A stretch of 5,991 bases of DNA. Source: SHYG01 sp041485445 (GTDB lineage Bacteria > Chloroflexota > Dehalococcoidia > Lucifugimonadales > UBA3495). Both the position numbers and the translations under genes were made by a program. Of the stretch, positions 5,160 to 5,991 are shown piece by piece (the stretch's first letter is position 1; each line of letters opens with the position of its first letter). The notes below the pieces were generated by a model. It did no database searches and was not told where the DNA came from. It saw only the letters and a program-made list of their open reading frames with translations. The stretch spans positions 1 through 5,991 of the forward strand of contig JBGPJN010000182.1 of NCBI GenBank assembly GCA_041485445.1, given 5' to 3'.

Positions 5160-5991
5160 TTGCTTAGGGATGTGTGCCTTTGGCTGCAGGAAACCTGCTG
5201 CTGGCTAGCGGCCAACAGCACCGCCAGATATGTAAGATCGGGGAGTTCAACCCTCCCCCGTCTCCACCAAGAACACATGGCGGTTTCGCCACAGTCCCGG
5301 CCTTGTGCCGGGACTGATTCGTTATCGGGGCAGGCGACCTGGTTGATAAGCGCAACCCCGCTGCCTTCTCTCGTAGCGGCCATTTGGAACAGGGCCTGGA
5401 AGGCCGGCTTGGGCCGGAAGGCCACCACGCTCCGCTCCTCCACCGGGTCCACGTACACGGCTTCCAGCATGGTCAGTAGAATCTTCCTGCGTTCCGACAG
5501 GTCCGCCTCGGTCCATAGGGTCGGGAGATTCTCCAGCAGCGTGCCCGCTTCCTGGGCGGCGTTGATGCCGGGCACCACCAGGGACTGGAGCTTGTCTCCC
5601 AGCTGCCGCTTCTGTCGCTTGTAGTCGTCAGGCTCCACCAGCCCGTCCAGGTAGACCTGCCCCAGGCGCTTCAGCCTCTGCTCGGCCTGCTTCCTCTCCT
5701 CCTCCACCCGCTTGACCTCGTCCTCCAGGTGCAACTGCGTCAGCATCCGGTCCTGCCAGGCCTCGGGCAGGGTGATGGCTTTGATGATCTGGTCCATCTG
5801 GCCGTCGGGGATCTCACAGGGCAGGGAGGAGCTTCGGCCGACGCAATGGCCCTCACCTCTTGATCCCCTCTGCTCCCGGTAGTAGCGGTGTCCGTTGGTG
5901 TAGGTCTGTGACCACATGGCGTAGCCGCACCAGGCGCACCTGATCAGCCCTTTGAGCAGGTACTCCCGCTCGGGGTGCGGGTCCAGGGTCC
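4769..5991 (-). CDS. Large serine recombinase, C-terminal part (N-terminus beyond the window), frame running on past the element end
   Basis: The frame is open from the right edge (first full codon 5989-5987). The visible part starts in the recombinase zinc ribbon: HPEREYLLKGLIRC-AW-CGYAMW, with Cys pairs at visible residues 18/21 and 49/58 (PF13408-like). A long charged coiled coil follows at about 85-135 (EDEVKRVEEERKQAEQRLKRL...), then ERRKILLTMLEAVYVDP and the closing FRPKPAFQALFQ near 5376-5411. This is the standard C-terminal architecture of large serine integrases. The catalytic Ser resolvase domain and the DNA-binding recombinase domain lie off-window. Conserved sequence ends near 5340-5380. 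The frame then crosses the 10-bp inverted repeat and the tmRNA-like fragment and ends at 4769, 391 bp antisense into the anti-sigma gene. That tail of about 190 residues is unlike any recombinase and probably reflects loss of the native stop at integration. The gene identity is secure; the true 3' end is not. Confidence 0.85.
   Translation of the reverse strand, partial: TLDPHPEREYLLKGLIRCAWCGYAMWSQTYTNGHRYYREQRGSRGEGHCVGRSSSLPCEIPDGQMDQIIKAITLPEAWQDRMLTQLHLEDEVKRVEEERKQAEQRLKRLGQVYLDGLVEPDDYKRQKRQLGDKLQSLVVPGINAAQEAGTLLENLPTLWTEADLSERRKILLTMLEAVYVDPVEERSVVAFRPKPAFQALFQMAATREGSGVALINQVACPDNESVPAQGRDCGETAMCSWWRRGRVELPDLTYLAVLLAASQQQVSCSQRHTSLSNQKVPSNTMGPVGAGLPPRGSMLTPMASAPAKSAPKTISCSAPPAGLKVPTPTGWLPLIRHTWNSRSSESEGRRVNSRKARPPAGSCTRLPRAPGAASVPARAETAPPAATAPKSCCCWIRTRVCALIRP
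5183..5218 (+). terminator. Two overlapping small hairpins after the anti-sigma gene (possible weak terminator)
   Basis: Just after the anti-sigma stop, GCAGG-AAA-CCTGC (5186-5198) can fold. An overlapping alternative pairs CTGCTGGC (5198-5205) with GCCAACAG (5211-5218) around a 5-nt loop, with one mismatch. No T-run follows either, so termination is only a possibility. On the minus strand the second hairpin pairs fully, using one G-U. Confidence 0.3.
5240..5269 (+). other. tmRNA (ssrA)-like 3'-end fragment: T-arm plus acceptor strand and CCA, probable attachment-site copy
   Basis: Positions 5240-5258 fold as a T-arm: a 6-bp stem GGGGAG/CTCCCC around TTCAACC, the same loop type as E. coli tmRNA (TTCAACT). 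This is followed by a 7-nt acceptor strand CGTCTCC, discriminator A and CCA at 5267-5269. The ending closely resembles the 3' end of many bacterial tmRNAs. No matching 5' acceptor strand (GGAGACG), tag-peptide frame or pseudoknot lies upstream: only 80 nt separate it from the anti-sigma gene, and the conserved GGAC before the T-stem is absent. It is therefore a 3' fragment, not a gene. Lying directly beside a serine recombinase, it is best read as an attL/attR-type repeat left by integration at ssrA. A tRNA 3' end is the main alternative. Confidence 0.5.
5292..5316. repeat. Perfect 10-bp inverted repeat at the recombinase 3' end
   Basis: CAGTCCCGGC (5292-5301) and GCCGGGACTG (5307-5316) pair exactly around a 5-nt loop. 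The repeat lies in the non-conserved tail of the recombinase frame, 22 nt from the tmRNA-like CCA end. It may be part of the recombinase attachment site or a transcription stop for the recombinase message; there is no T-run on either side. Confidence 0.5.

Noticed and set aside
5190..5269. A complete tRNA gene ending at the CCA at 5269
   Set aside because: A 5' strand GGAGACG is absent at the expected distance, and no D-arm or anticodon arm can be formed upstream of the T-arm.
5160..5624. Plus-strand open frame of 154 codons after the anti-sigma gene
   Set aside because: It is mostly antisense to the conserved coiled coil and C-terminal region of the recombinase and crosses the tmRNA-like fragment.

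Overview
The window is GC-rich and densely coded, with secreted and membrane proteins typical of Gram-positive-like or monoderm lineages. A DUF4331 protein, an ECF sigma factor with an RskA-type anti-sigma factor, and a large serine recombinase beside a tmRNA-like 3' end together suggest Chloroflexota, possibly Dehalococcoidia-related. That placement is inference: no rRNA or marker gene is present.

Layout. Positions 1-3519 carry a minus-strand operon, read right to left: a secreted, C-terminally anchored DUF4331 protein (3519-1933), a membrane-anchored TPR protein (1836-499), and the start of an exported protein resembling the N-terminal domain of RcnA/HoxN-like nickel/cobalt transporters (502 to beyond position 1). 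The last two genes overlap by 4 bp (ATGA). A perfect 16-bp stem-loop lies between the first two. Positions 3520-3778 are a divergent regulatory region with short direct and inverted repeats. Positions 3779-5159 carry a plus-strand pair, an ECF sigma factor and its transmembrane anti-sigma factor, separated by 1 nt. Positions 5160-5320 contain small hairpins and a 30-nt sequence that looks like the T-arm and acceptor 3' end of tmRNA (ssrA), without the rest of the gene. From there to the right edge is the C-terminal half of a minus-strand large serine recombinase. Its frame does not stop at the element end but runs through the tmRNA-like sequence and antisense into the anti-sigma gene.

How it may work. 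The anti-sigma factor probably holds the sigma factor at the membrane and releases it on an extracytoplasmic or zinc/redox cue. The divergent DUF4331-TPR-transporter operon is the obvious candidate target, so the cluster may be an envelope or metal-response module. The serine recombinase next to an ssrA 3' copy recalls the ssrA-targeted genomic islands of Dehalococcoides. The regulatory cluster may therefore sit beside, or be cargo within, a stack of such islands. This is the most interesting point in the window.
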